Below are positions 7,931 to 16,657 of a stretch of 64,000 bases of DNA, in pieces. Below the pieces are notes generated by a model, which was not told where the DNA came from, did no database searches, and saw only the letters and a program-made list of their open reading frames with translations. Made by a program: the position numbers and the translations under genes. This DNA is from Rhodoferax sp. (GTDB lineage Bacteria > Pseudomonadota > Gammaproteobacteria > Burkholderiales > Burkholderiaceae_C). How positions within the stretch are numbered: the first letter of the stretch is position 1; each line of letters opens with the position of its first letter. The stretch covers positions 62,001 through 126,000 of the forward strand of contig NZ_JAQTWL010000002.1 in NCBI RefSeq assembly GCF_028689295.1, read 5' to 3'.

Positions 7931-8539
7931 TCAGATTTTCCCACGCTGTTTGAGGCGGCTCAGCGTTTCTGCTGACAAATTCAGGTACGAGGCCAGTTCC
8001 TTTTTGGGAATGCGGTCAAACAAATCGGGATGTTTACGCAAAAAGCGGTGCACCCGGCCCGGTGCATCCAGCAAATGCAAGGTGATGGTGTGGGCCATGA
8101 TTTCACTCATTTCCCGCATCACCTCGTACTCGAATAATTTTTTAACCCCGGCGTGGCGTTCCATGAATGCTACCCACTGCAACATGGACAGCTTGGCAAC
8201 GCGCGCCTTGGTCACGCAGACGATGCTGTAGGGCGTCGGCGTCTTCAGACACCAGGCGGCATAGCTGGTTTCCATATCCCGCTCGGCCGTAAAGCGCAGG
8301 ATCATTTCCTTGGCGGCATTGTTCGTCACCACACGTTTCAGAATGCCGTCAAGAATGAAGTACTGCTCCATTTCATGCACGCCCTGGTGCAGGAGCATGT
8401 CGCCTTTTTGGCAATCAAGCACCGTCAGTTGCGGCTCGAGTTCCGCGCTCATTTCGTCACTCAGTCCAGTGAGCAAAACATTTTGCTTGAGCTGGACGCG
8501 AATGATGTTTTTATCGGGATGATTTTGAACGCGCGACAT
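7931..8539 (-). CDS. Crp/Fnr-family transcriptional regulator, divergent from oxc
   Basis: About 202 residues: a cyclic-nucleotide-binding-like beta barrel (KGDMLLHQGVHEMEQYFILDGILKR) followed by a winged helix. The recognition helix LNLSAETLSRL has the E-x-x-S-R pattern of Fnr-type proteins that read TTGA half-sites. The N-terminal cysteine cluster of oxygen-sensing FNR is absent, so an iron-sulfur sensor is unlikely; the effector is unknown. ATG at 8539 is preferred: the track start at 8605 is a TTG lying inside the operator palindrome. The gene is divergent from oxc, and sites matching its expected specificity precede oxc and frc copy 2. Confidence 0.85.
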   Translation of the reverse strand: MSRVQNHPDKNIIRVQLKQNVLLTGLSDEMSAELEPQLTVLDCQKGDMLLHQGVHEMEQYFILDGILKRVVTNNAAKEMILRFTAERDMETSYAAWCLKTPTPYSIVCVTKARVAKLSMLQWVAFMERHAGVKKLFEYEVMREMSEIMAHTITLHLLDAPGRVHRFLRKHPDLFDRIPKKELASYLNLSAETLSRLKQRGKI

Positions 8540-8591
8540 TGGGGTAAGGAGCGGGGTGTTAACCCCGAATTCAAGCTTATTGTTTCGAAAA

Positions 8592-8634
8592 TTGACCGTG
8601 GTCAATGGCGATTTTCAGCCTGTGATTTTATCAT
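8592..8634 (+). promoter_or_regulatory. oxc promoter with Crp/Fnr palindrome
   Basis: TTGACCGTGGTCAA at 8592-8605 is a perfect inverted repeat apart from the central two bases. TATCAT at 8629-8634 fits a -10 box, placing the start point near 8641. The palindrome centre is then about 42.5 bases upstream, the class II activator position. On the other strand the same TTGACC could act as a -35 box for the regulator gene (18-base spacing to AATAAG), which would allow autorepression. The oxc leader would be about 150 nt. Confidence 0.68.
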
Positions 8635-8791
8635 GCCCGCCATGTGCAAACGATCCGTCAGAGCACATGCGTCAGCCAGCTCCTTTACCTGTGCAAGGCT
8701 TGATGCAATTGCAGGATTTCCCGGGGTGGCCAGTCCAGTGACAGCCAATTTGATCAACCTTCATCGAAGTTAAACGAAGAGACATTCCAAC

Positions 8792-10513
8792 ATGACCAAC
8801 AACGCGCAATCCCCCGAACTGACCGACGGGTTTCATCTTGTCATCGACGCCATGAAGCTCAATGGCATCGATACCATTTTTACGGTACCCGGCATTCCCA
8901 TCACCGACTTTACGCGCATGGCCCAAGCCGCAGGTATTCGCGTCATTTCGTTCCGTCACGAACAGCACGCTGGAAACGCGGCGGCCGCTGCCGGTTTTCT
9001 GACCCAGAAACCAGGCATTTGCATGACGGTTTCTGCGCCCGGCTTTCTCAATGGTTTGACTGCGCTGGCCAACGCCACTACCAACTGCTTCCCGATGATC
9101 CTCATCAGCGGTTCGAGCGAGCGCGAGATCGTTGATTTGCAGCAGGGCGATTATGAGGAAATGGACCAACTCGCCATCGCCAAGCCACTGTGCAAGGCCG
9201 CCTTCCGCGTGCTGCATGCCCAAGACATCGGCGTTGGCATTGCGCGCGCCATTCGGTCGGCTGTGTCAGGTCGCCCGGGCGGTGTCTATCTGGACTTGCC
9301 GGCCAAGTTGTTCGGTCAGACCATGGACGCTGAAGCAGGCAAGAAATCCTTGATCGAAGTCGTTGATCCGGCACCGCGCCAGATCCCTGCGCCGGATGCT
9401 GTGCAGCGTGCGCTGGACATGCTCAAAGGTGCCAAGCGCCCGCTCATTCTGCTCGGCAAGGGTGCCGCCTACGCCCAGGTGGATGCCGACATTCGCGCAT
9501 TGGTCGAGACCACCGGTATTCCTTATCTGCCCATGTCCATGGCCAAGGGCCTGATTCCCGACAATCACGATCTGTCCGCCTCGGCAGCCCGGTCGTATGT
9601 GCTGGCTGAAGCCGACGTGGTGCTGCTGGTGGGGGCGCGCCTGAATTGGCTGCTGTCGCACGGCAAGGGCAAAACCTGGGGCGGCCCGAACGCCGCTACC
9701 CGTCAATTCATCCAGATCGACATCGCGCCGACCGAAATCGACAGCAACGTCGCCATTGCTGCTCCGCTGATTGGCGATATCGGCTCCTGCGTCTCGGCAC
9801 TGCTGGCGGGCATGGGGGCCAACTGGTCCAAGCCGCCTGCCGACTGGACCGGTGCCATTACCGAGCGCAAGGACAAGAACCTGGCCAAGATGGCAGCCAC
9901 CCTGACGCTGAATCCGTCACCGATGAACTTCCACGGCGCCCTGGGCGCCATCCGCGACGTGATCAAGGCGCGTCCGGATGCCATCGTCGTCAACGAAGGC
10001 GCCAACACGCTGGACTTTGCCCGCAGCATTGTTGACATGTACCAGCCGCGCAAGCGCCTTGACGTCGGCACCTGGGGCATCATGGGGATCGGCATGGGTT
10101 ATGCCGTCGCCGCTGCCGTGGTGACCGGCAAGCCGGTGATCGCGATCGAGGGCGACAGCGCCTTCGGTTTCAGCGGTATGGAAGTCGAGACCATTTGCCG
10201 CTACAACCTGCCGGTCTGCGTGGTCGTGTTCAACAACAACGGTATCTACCGCGGCACCGATGTCAATGCCTCGGGCGGTGCCGATGTCGCCCCCACGGTG
10301 TTCGTCAAGGGCGCGCGCTACGACAAGATGATGGAGGCGTTCGGCGGTGTCGGTGTGCACGCGACCACGCCACAGGAACTGACGCTGGCCCTGAATGCGG
10401 CTATTGCCAGCGGCAAGCCGACCCTGATCAATGCCGTCATCGACGAAACAGCGGGCACCGAGAGCGGCCGCATCACCAACCTGAATCCCAAGAGCGCTGC
10501 GCTCAAGAAGTGA
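8792..10513 (+). CDS. oxc: Oxalyl-CoA decarboxylase
   Basis: Thiamine-diphosphate enzyme that decarboxylates oxalyl-CoA to formyl-CoA and CO2. 573 residues, close to the 568 of Oxalobacter formigenes Oxc. The N-terminal domain carries the cofactor-activating glutamate in [18 protein letters not shown], and the C-terminal ThDP/Mg motif is GDSAFGFSG with NNN about 30 residues on ([12 protein letters not shown]). The central domain shows the family ADP-binding region ([17 protein letters not shown]), consistent with ADP activation. The next gene is formyl-CoA transferase, its obligate partner, 82 bases downstream and probably co-transcribed. Confidence 0.97.
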   Translation: MTNNAQSPELTDGFHLVIDAMKLNGIDTIFTVPGIPITDFTRMAQAAGIRVISFRHEQHAGNAAAAAGFLTQKPGICMTVSAPGFLNGLTALANATTNCFPMILISGSSEREIVDLQQGDYEEMDQLAIAKPLCKAAFRVLHAQDIGVGIARAIRSAVSGRPGGVYLDLPAKLFGQTMDAEAGKKSLIEVVDPAPRQIPAPDAVQRALDMLKGAKRPLILLGKGAAYAQVDADIRALVETTGIPYLPMSMAKGLIPDNHDLSASAARSYVLAEADVVLLVGARLNWLLSHGKGKTWGGPNAATRQFIQIDIAPTEIDSNVAIAAPLIGDIGSCVSALLAGMGANWSKPPADWTGAITERKDKNLAKMAATLTLNPSPMNFHGALGAIRDVIKARPDAIVVNEGANTLDFARSIVDMYQPRKRLDVGTWGIMGIGMGYAVAAAVVTGKPVIAIEGDSAFGFSGMEVETICRYNLPVCVVVFNNNGIYRGTDVNASGGADVAPTVFVKGARYDKMMEAFGGVGVHATTPQELTLALNAAIASGKPTLINAVIDETAGTESGRITNLNPKSAALKK

Positions 10514-10581
10514 TTGAGACCGATAGCAGTTTTCTTCAAACTATCAGCCAACAGACCCACCCCAATCGTTAACCCCTAGAC

Positions 10582-11858
10582 AAGGAAAGACAAACATGAA
10601 CAAACCCCTCAACGGCATCAAGATCATCGACTTCACGCACGTGCAAGCGGGCCCGGCCTGCACGCAGATGCTGGCCTGGTTCGGTGCCGACGTGATCAAG
10701 GTGGAGCGCCCGGGCTCGGGCGACGTGACGCGCTCGCAACTGCGCGACATCCCCAACGTGGACGCGCTGTACTTCACCATGCTCAACAGCAACAAGCGCT
10801 CGCTAACGCTCGACACCAAGACCGCAGAAGGCAAGGCGGTGCTCGAGAAAATGATCAAGGAATCCGACGTCATGGTGGAAAACTTCGGCCCGGGCGCACT
10901 CGACCGCATGGGCTTCTCCTGGGAACGCATCCAGGAAATCAACCCCAAGATGATCCTGGCCTCGGTCAAGGGCTTCAGCGATGGCCACGAATACGAAGAC
11001 CTCAAAGTCTATGAAAACGTGGCCCAGTGTGCCGGCGGCGCGGCCTCCACCACCGGCTGGTGGAAAGGCGAGCAATCGGGCCCGATGATCTCGGCAGCGG
11101 CGCTGGGTGACACCAACACCGGCATGCACCTGGCCATCGGCATCCTGACCGCCTACATCGGCCGCCAGCAAACCGGCAAGGGCCAAAAAGTGGCCGTGGC
11201 CATGCAGGACGCCGTGCTCAATCTGTGCCGCGTCAAAATGCGCGACCAACTGCGCCTGGACACCGTGGGCTACCTGGAAGAATACCCCCAGTACCCGCAC
11301 GAAACCTTCTCCGACGTGGTGCCGCGCGGCGGCAACGCCGGCGGCGGCGGCCAGCCTGGCTGGATCCTCAAGTGCAAAGGCTGGGAAACCGACCCCAACG
11401 CCTACATCTACTTCACCATCCAGGGTCAGGCCTGGTCACCGATTTGCGACGCCCTGGGCAAACCCGAATGGAAGACCGACCCGCTCTACATGACGCCCAA
11501 GGCGCGCCAGCCCCACATCATGGACATCTTCGCCACCATCGAAGACTGGCTCAAGGACAAGACCAAATACGAAGCCGTTGACATCCTGCGCAAGTTCGAC
11601 ATCCCGTGCGCGCCGGTGTTCTCCATGAAAGAGCTGCTGCACGACAAGTCATTGCGCGCCAGCGGCTCCATCGTCGAAGTGCCGCACAAGGAGCGCGGCA
11701 GCTACTGGACCGTGGGCAGCCCGATCAAGTTCTCCGACCTCAAGCCCGAGATCACCGCCTCGCCCCTGCTGGGCGAGCACACCGATGGCGTGCTGGCCGA
11801 GCTCGGCTACAGCGCCGAACAAATTGCGGCTCTGCACGCCGCCAAGGCCGTGTAAAGA
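10582..11858 (+). repeat. 1277-nt direct repeat, copy 1 (frc)
   Basis: From AAGGAAAGACAAAC before the start codon to AGA after the stop, this stretch equals 13563-14839. I found one difference, T at 11831 versus C at 14812, a silent third-position change in an alanine codon. Sequences outside these limits are unrelated. Copy spacing is 2981 bp. Confidence 0.92.
10596..11855 (+). CDS. frc: Formyl-CoA:oxalate CoA-transferase, copy 1
   Basis: 419-residue class III CoA-transferase that moves CoA from formyl-CoA to oxalate, releasing formate and regenerating oxalyl-CoA for Oxc. Family residues are visible: Gln17 ([12 protein letters not shown]), the catalytic aspartate in [13 protein letters not shown] (Asp169 of the O. 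formigenes enzyme), and the tetraglycine loop [11 protein letters not shown] that closes over the active site. Position 48 is Gln rather than the Trp of O. formigenes Frc, the same substitution as in E. coli YfdW. The protein is identical to copy 2 at 13577. AAGGA precedes ATG. Confidence 0.95.
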   Translation: MNKPLNGIKIIDFTHVQAGPACTQMLAWFGADVIKVERPGSGDVTRSQLRDIPNVDALYFTMLNSNKRSLTLDTKTAEGKAVLEKMIKESDVMVENFGPGALDRMGFSWERIQEINPKMILASVKGFSDGHEYEDLKVYENVAQCAGGAASTTGWWKGEQSGPMISAAALGDTNTGMHLAIGILTAYIGRQQTGKGQKVAVAMQDAVLNLCRVKMRDQLRLDTVGYLEEYPQYPHETFSDVVPRGGNAGGGGQPGWILKCKGWETDPNAYIYFTIQGQAWSPICDALGKPEWKTDPLYMTPKARQPHIMDIFATIEDWLKDKTKYEAVDILRKFDIPCAPVFSMKELLHDKSLRASGSIVEVPHKERGSYWTVGSPIKFSDLKPEITASPLLGEHTDGVLAELGYSAEQIAALHAAKAV

Positions 11859-11894
11859 TGGTCACCTGAAAACTTTGGTTTTCCGGTCACCTGA

Positions 11895-11928
11895 CAACGG
11901 CGCTCACCTTGGGCGCCGTTGTTGTTTG
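11895..11928 (+). terminator. Rho-independent-like terminator after frc copy 1
   Basis: CAACGGCGC at 11895-11903 and GCGCCGTTG at 11913-11921 form a perfect 9-bp stem with a 9-nt loop, followed by TTGTTTG. It lies 40 bases after the frc stop and 120 before the next frc gene, so it probably closes the oxc-frc transcript. The T tract is interrupted, so termination may be partial. Confidence 0.65.
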
Positions 11929-12047
11929 CAGGATTGCGCAAACGGCTGATGCCGTCCGATCGTCACCTGGCTCAAAAATAGCGATTGAGGGTGCCATGGG
12001 TGATTAAAATTACCGGCTGACACCATTCACCAATCGATCAAAAATTT

Positions 12048-13295
12048 ATGAGCAAAGCATTAGACGGCGTTCGCATTCTTGACTTCACGCACGTCCAGTC
12101 AGGACCCACTTGCACCCAACTGTTGGCCTGGTTTGGCGCCGACGTCATCAAGGTGGAGCGCGCCGGAGAAGGCGATGCCACACGCGGGCAGTTGCGCGAC
12201 ATTCCGAACGTGGACAGTCTGTACTTCACCATGCTCAACCACAACAAGCGCTCGATCACGCTGAACACCAAAAAGCCCAAAGGAATGGAGGTGCTCAACC
12301 GGCTCATCAAGGAGTGCGATGTGCTGGTGGAAAATTTTGCCCCGGGCGCGCTCGATCGCATGGGCATCACCTGGGAGCACATCCAGAGCATCAACCCGCG
12401 CATGATCGTGGCTTCGGTGAAGGGTTTTGGCCCGGGGCCTTATGAGGATTGCAAGGTCTATGAGAACGTGGCGCAATGCGCGGGGGGGTCTGCCTCCACC
12501 AGCGGTTTCGACGACGGCCCGCCGATGGTCACTGGTGCCCAGATTGGCGACAGTGGCACCGGCCTGCACTTGGCGCTCGGTATCGTGGCGGCGCTGTACC
12601 AACGCAACAGCACCGGACGCGGGCAAAAGGTGCTGGCGCCGATGCAGGACGCCGTGCTCAACCTGTGTCGCGTCAAGCTGCGCGACCAGCAGCGCCTGGA
12701 GCGCACCCACACCTTGCACGAGTACCCGCAGTATCCCGATGGCAAGTTCGGCGACGCGGTGCCGCGCGCCGGCAACTCGTCGGGTGGCGGCCAGCCCGGC
12801 TCGATCCTGAAGTGCAAAGGCTGGGAGACCGACCCCAACGCCTACATTTACTTCATCACGCAGGGAGCCGTCTGGCCCGAAGTGTGCAAGGTGATCGGGC
12901 AGGAAGACTGGCTCACCGACGAGGCTTTTGCCACCCCGTCTGCGCGTCTGCTGCACCTCAAACCGATTTTTGCCCGCATCGAACAATGGACCATGACCAA
13001 AACCAAGTTCGAGGCCATGGAGATTCTCAACCAGCACGACATTCCGTGCGGGCCGATTTTGTCGATGAAGGAAATTGCCGAAGATGCTTCGCTGCGCGCC
13101 ACCGGCACCATCGTCGAGGTCGACCACCCCACGCGTGGCAAATATCTGTCGGTGGGTAACCCGATCAAGATGTCGGACAGTCCGACCGAAGTCACCCGAG
13201 CGCCCCTGTTGGGCGAGCACACCGAAGAGGTGCTGGGCCAGCTTGGCTTCAGCGCCGAACAGGTGGCCCAATTGCGTGCCGAGTCGGTGATCTGA
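12048..13295 (+). CDS. frc: Divergent formyl-CoA transferase paralogue
   Basis: 415-residue class III CoA-transferase, clearly a paralogue of the flanking Frc copies throughout its length (shared [45 protein letters not shown]). Gln17 and the catalytic aspartate are kept. The active-site glycine loop differs: [12 protein letters not shown] in place of [12 protein letters not shown], so the first glycine of the tetraglycine loop and the following Trp are both Ser. This could change oxalate/formyl-CoA kinetics or acceptor preference. It could be a second formyl-CoA transferase or act on another acid such as succinate. Confidence 0.88.
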   Translation: MSKALDGVRILDFTHVQSGPTCTQLLAWFGADVIKVERAGEGDATRGQLRDIPNVDSLYFTMLNHNKRSITLNTKKPKGMEVLNRLIKECDVLVENFAPGALDRMGITWEHIQSINPRMIVASVKGFGPGPYEDCKVYENVAQCAGGSASTSGFDDGPPMVTGAQIGDSGTGLHLALGIVAALYQRNSTGRGQKVLAPMQDAVLNLCRVKLRDQQRLERTHTLHEYPQYPDGKFGDAVPRAGNSSGGGQPGSILKCKGWETDPNAYIYFITQGAVWPEVCKVIGQEDWLTDEAFATPSARLLHLKPIFARIEQWTMTKTKFEAMEILNQHDIPCGPILSMKEIAEDASLRATGTIVEVDHPTRGKYLSVGNPIKMSDSPTEVTRAPLLGEHTEEVLGQLGFSAEQVAQLRAESVI

Positions 13296-13455
13296 CCAGG
13301 TTGTTCGTTCGCCCCAAGGGCGCGGCGCCAACACCGCGGGTTGCACCCCCAGCAAGCACCCCGAATGGCATCCGGGTGGTGTATCCATACCATGGCGCTC
13401 GCGGTTTGATTTTGACGCGTCCGGCTCAGGGTAATAGTGTCAATTGTTCCAAAAA

Positions 13456-13497
13456 TTGACCATGGTCAATGGTGAATTTCGAATCCATTTTTATCAT
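13456..13497 (+). promoter_or_regulatory. Promoter of frc copy 2 with Crp/Fnr palindrome
   Basis: TTGACCATGGTCAA at 13456-13469 is a fully perfect 14-bp palindrome. TATCAT at 13492-13497 predicts a start near 13504, so the box centre is 41.5 bases upstream, exactly class II geometry. Bases around the box (AAAATTGACC, GGTCAATGG) match the oxc promoter beyond the palindrome itself. The leader before the frc ATG would be about 73 nt. Confidence 0.7.
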
Positions 13498-13562
13498 CCA
13501 CGACAGCGCTAAAGAGCATCCTCTTTTGGCCCGCTTCAATGACGTTTTTGTCGGATAGATAA

Positions 13563-14839
13563 AAGGAAAGACAAACATGAACAAACCCCTCAACGGCATC
13601 AAGATCATCGACTTCACGCACGTGCAAGCGGGCCCGGCCTGCACGCAGATGCTGGCCTGGTTCGGTGCCGACGTGATCAAGGTGGAGCGCCCGGGCTCGG
13701 GCGACGTGACGCGCTCGCAACTGCGCGACATCCCCAACGTGGACGCGCTGTACTTCACCATGCTCAACAGCAACAAGCGCTCGCTAACGCTCGACACCAA
13801 GACCGCAGAAGGCAAGGCGGTGCTCGAGAAAATGATCAAGGAATCCGACGTCATGGTGGAAAACTTCGGCCCGGGCGCACTCGACCGCATGGGCTTCTCC
13901 TGGGAACGCATCCAGGAAATCAACCCCAAGATGATCCTGGCCTCGGTCAAGGGCTTCAGCGATGGCCACGAATACGAAGACCTCAAAGTCTATGAAAACG
14001 TGGCCCAGTGTGCCGGCGGCGCGGCCTCCACCACCGGCTGGTGGAAAGGCGAGCAATCGGGCCCGATGATCTCGGCAGCGGCGCTGGGTGACACCAACAC
14101 CGGCATGCACCTGGCCATCGGCATCCTGACCGCCTACATCGGCCGCCAGCAAACCGGCAAGGGCCAAAAAGTGGCCGTGGCCATGCAGGACGCCGTGCTC
14201 AATCTGTGCCGCGTCAAAATGCGCGACCAACTGCGCCTGGACACCGTGGGCTACCTGGAAGAATACCCCCAGTACCCGCACGAAACCTTCTCCGACGTGG
14301 TGCCGCGCGGCGGCAACGCCGGCGGCGGCGGCCAGCCTGGCTGGATCCTCAAGTGCAAAGGCTGGGAAACCGACCCCAACGCCTACATCTACTTCACCAT
14401 CCAGGGTCAGGCCTGGTCACCGATTTGCGACGCCCTGGGCAAACCCGAATGGAAGACCGACCCGCTCTACATGACGCCCAAGGCGCGCCAGCCCCACATC
14501 ATGGACATCTTCGCCACCATCGAAGACTGGCTCAAGGACAAGACCAAATACGAAGCCGTTGACATCCTGCGCAAGTTCGACATCCCGTGCGCGCCGGTGT
14601 TCTCCATGAAAGAGCTGCTGCACGACAAGTCATTGCGCGCCAGCGGCTCCATCGTCGAAGTGCCGCACAAGGAGCGCGGCAGCTACTGGACCGTGGGCAG
14701 CCCGATCAAGTTCTCCGACCTCAAGCCCGAGATCACCGCCTCGCCCCTGCTGGGCGAGCACACCGATGGCGTGCTGGCCGAGCTCGGCTACAGCGCCGAA
14801 CAAATTGCGGCCCTGCACGCCGCCAAGGCCGTGTAAAGA
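13563..14839 (+). repeat. 1277-nt direct repeat, copy 2 (frc)
   Basis: Second copy of the repeat at 10582-11858, same orientation, with one silent mismatch found. Recombination between the copies would remove or duplicate a 2981-bp unit that contains the divergent frc paralogue and one frc gene. Confidence 0.92.
13577..14836 (+). CDS. frc: Formyl-CoA:oxalate CoA-transferase, copy 2
   Basis: Encodes exactly the same 419 residues as copy 1 at 10596, including Gln17, Gln48, the MQDAVLNL aspartate and the GGGG loop. Its upstream region is different: it has its own predicted Crp/Fnr-activated promoter instead of following oxc. The formate dehydrogenase genes start fewer than 90 bases downstream, so this copy probably heads an frc-fdhB-fdhA operon that couples formate release to its oxidation. 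Near-perfect identity to copy 1 implies recent duplication or ongoing gene conversion. Confidence 0.95.
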   Translation: MNKPLNGIKIIDFTHVQAGPACTQMLAWFGADVIKVERPGSGDVTRSQLRDIPNVDALYFTMLNSNKRSLTLDTKTAEGKAVLEKMIKESDVMVENFGPGALDRMGFSWERIQEINPKMILASVKGFSDGHEYEDLKVYENVAQCAGGAASTTGWWKGEQSGPMISAAALGDTNTGMHLAIGILTAYIGRQQTGKGQKVAVAMQDAVLNLCRVKMRDQLRLDTVGYLEEYPQYPHETFSDVVPRGGNAGGGGQPGWILKCKGWETDPNAYIYFTIQGQAWSPICDALGKPEWKTDPLYMTPKARQPHIMDIFATIEDWLKDKTKYEAVDILRKFDIPCAPVFSMKELLHDKSLRASGSIVEVPHKERGSYWTVGSPIKFSDLKPEITASPLLGEHTDGVLAELGYSAEQIAALHAAKAV

Positions 14840-14922
14840 ACACCTTTTGGCTGCGCAGGTTTTTATCAGGCTGGCAACAGGTAACACGAATGACGCCGCT
14901 GCATCGCTGCGGCAAGAAAACA

Positions 14923-16620
14923 ATGAACCCGAAAATTATCCCCATCGCTGTACAGCAGGTTTCAAAAGAACGCAAACGGCAAGCCCCCAAAGGGCGTCGC
15001 GTCGATCCTGTTGCTTTGGCCGAGGTGCAATCCTTGCTGGGTGATGCGTCGCGACAAGCCGATTTGCTGATAGAGCATTTGCACAAGCTGCAGGATCGCT
15101 TCGGCCATTTGTCGGCGCCGCACCTGGCCGCCTTGGCGCAAGAGATGCGCATGGCGCAAACAGAGGTCTATGAGGTGGCCACTTTCTACCACCATTTCGA
15201 TGTGGTCAAGGAGGGCGAGGCCGCGCCTGCCGCGCTCACGGTGCGCGTCTGTGACGGCTTGTCCTGCGAAATGGCGGGCGCGCGCGAATTGCTGGTCAGG
15301 CTGCCGGCGCTGCTGGGCCGGGAAGTGCGTGTCATTGCCGCCCCCTGCATCGGGCGCTGCGAGCAGGCACCGGCGGCGGTGGTCGGGCAGAACCCGGTGC
15401 CGCAGGCCACCTGCGAGTCGGTGGCGACCGCGGTGGCCGAGGCTGCCGTCACGGACGTTCCCGAGGGCTTTATCGATGCCGCCAGCTACCAGGCCGGTGG
15501 CGGCTATGCACTGCTCAGGGAATGCGTCAGCGGTGCACGCGATGTCGAATCAGTCATCAAAACCATGGAAGATTCCGGTCTGCGGGGATTGGGTGGCGCC
15601 GGTTTTCCGTCGGGACGCAAATGGCGTATCGTCCGCGCTGAAGCCAGCCCGCGGCTGATGGCGGTGAACATCGACGAGGGCGAGCCGGGCACGTTCAAGG
15701 ACCGTTTTTACCTGGAACGCGATCCACACCGCTTTCTGGAAGGCATGCTGATTGCCGCCTGGGCCGTGGGCATTGCCAAAATCTACATTTACCTGCGCGA
15801 CGAATATCATGGCTGCCGCGCCCTGCTGGAGTCCGAGCTGGACAAGCTGCGTTCGGCCCCGCCCATGGCGGACATGCCGCAGATCGAGCTGCGCCGCGGC
15901 GCGGGCGCTTACATCTGCGGCGAAGAGTCGGCCATGATCGAATCGATCGAAGGCAAACGCGGCATGCCGCGCCTGCGCCCGCCCTACGTGGCGCAAGTGG
16001 GTCTGTTCGGGCGGCCCACCCTGGAGCACAACTTTGAAACCCTTTACTGGGTGCGCGACATCCTGGAAAAGGGCAGCGCCTGGTTCAGCGCGCATGGGCG
16101 CAACGGCCGCAAGGGTTTGCGTTCATTCTCGGTTTCAGGGCGCGTCAAGAATCCGGGGGTCAAGCTGGCCCCAGCCGGTATCACGATCCAGCAACTGATC
16201 GACGAATACTGCAGTGGCATGCAGGAGGGGCACACCTTTTACGGTTACCTGCCTGGCGGCGCCTCGGGCGGCATCCTGCCCGCGTCGATGAACCAGATTC
16301 CGCTCGATTTCGACACCCTTCAACCTTACGGCTGCTTTATCGGCTCGGCCGCCGTGGTGGTGCTGTCAGACCAAGACAGCGCCGTTGGCGCGGCACGCAA
16401 CCTGATGCGGTTTTTCAAGCATGAGTCGTGCGGCCAATGCACGCCTTGCCGTGTCGGCACAGCCAAGGCGGCCGATTTGATCGACCAACCCAAATGGGAC
16501 CTGGCCCTGATTGCAGAACTGTCGAACGTGATGCGCGATGCTTCCATTTGCGGTTTGGGGCAGGCTGCGCCCAACCCCATGGACAGTGTTGTCAAGTATT
16601 TTCCACACGAGCTGAGCTGA
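14923..16620 (+). CDS. fdhB: NAD-dependent formate dehydrogenase beta subunit (fused NuoE/NuoF type)
   Basis: About 565 residues joining two modules. Residues roughly 30-170 are NuoE/thioredoxin-like with a [2Fe-2S] set CDGLSC and CIGRC. The rest is NuoF-like: NADH site GLRGLGGAGFPSGRKW, FMN site GEPGTFKDRFYLERDPHRF and GAGAYICGEESAMI, and a [4Fe-4S] motif SCGQCTPCRVGT with a later Cys in ASICGLG. It passes electrons from the formate-oxidising alpha subunit to NAD. The fusion matches the beta subunit of two-subunit enzymes such as Methylorubrum Fdh1, unlike the separate FdsG and FdsB of Cupriavidus. ATG 14923 is chosen; in-frame ATG 14890 is possible, and the track's start at 14587 overlaps frc. 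Confidence 0.92.
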   Translation: MNPKIIPIAVQQVSKERKRQAPKGRRVDPVALAEVQSLLGDASRQADLLIEHLHKLQDRFGHLSAPHLAALAQEMRMAQTEVYEVATFYHHFDVVKEGEAAPAALTVRVCDGLSCEMAGARELLVRLPALLGREVRVIAAPCIGRCEQAPAAVVGQNPVPQATCESVATAVAEAAVTDVPEGFIDAASYQAGGGYALLRECVSGARDVESVIKTMEDSGLRGLGGAGFPSGRKWRIVRAEASPRLMAVNIDEGEPGTFKDRFYLERDPHRFLEGMLIAAWAVGIAKIYIYLRDEYHGCRALLESELDKLRSAPPMADMPQIELRRGAGAYICGEESAMIESIEGKRGMPRLRPPYVAQVGLFGRPTLEHNFETLYWVRDILEKGSAWFSAHGRNGRKGLRSFSVSGRVKNPGVKLAPAGITIQQLIDEYCSGMQEGHTFYGYLPGGASGGILPASMNQIPLDFDTLQPYGCFIGSAAVVVLSDQDSAVGAARNLMRFFKHESCGQCTPCRVGTAKAADLIDQPKWDLALIAELSNVMRDASICGLGQAAPNPMDSVVKYFPHELS

Positions 16621-16657
16621 TCTTGACAGCAGCCCCAGAAGTCTAAAGAGAATCACC

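Noticed and set aside
8553-8566. GGGGT-GTTA-ACCCC inverted repeat before the Crp/Fnr gene as a second operator
   Set aside because: Unlike any expected half-site and not repeated at the other promoters; more likely a minor leader hairpin.
8540-8605. Extended N-terminus of the Crp/Fnr regulator from TTG 8605
   Set aside because: That codon is part of the operator palindrome and the extra residues do not resemble the family; ATG 8539 fits better.
13296-13440. Terminator after the middle frc gene
   Set aside because: Several GC-rich inverted repeats exist but none is followed by a T tract, so no specific site can be supported.
14587-14922. Track ORF extends fdhB upstream to 14587
   Set aside because: The added codons lie in a shadow frame of frc copy 2; the same shadow appears in copy 1 without any fdh gene, so translation there is not supported.
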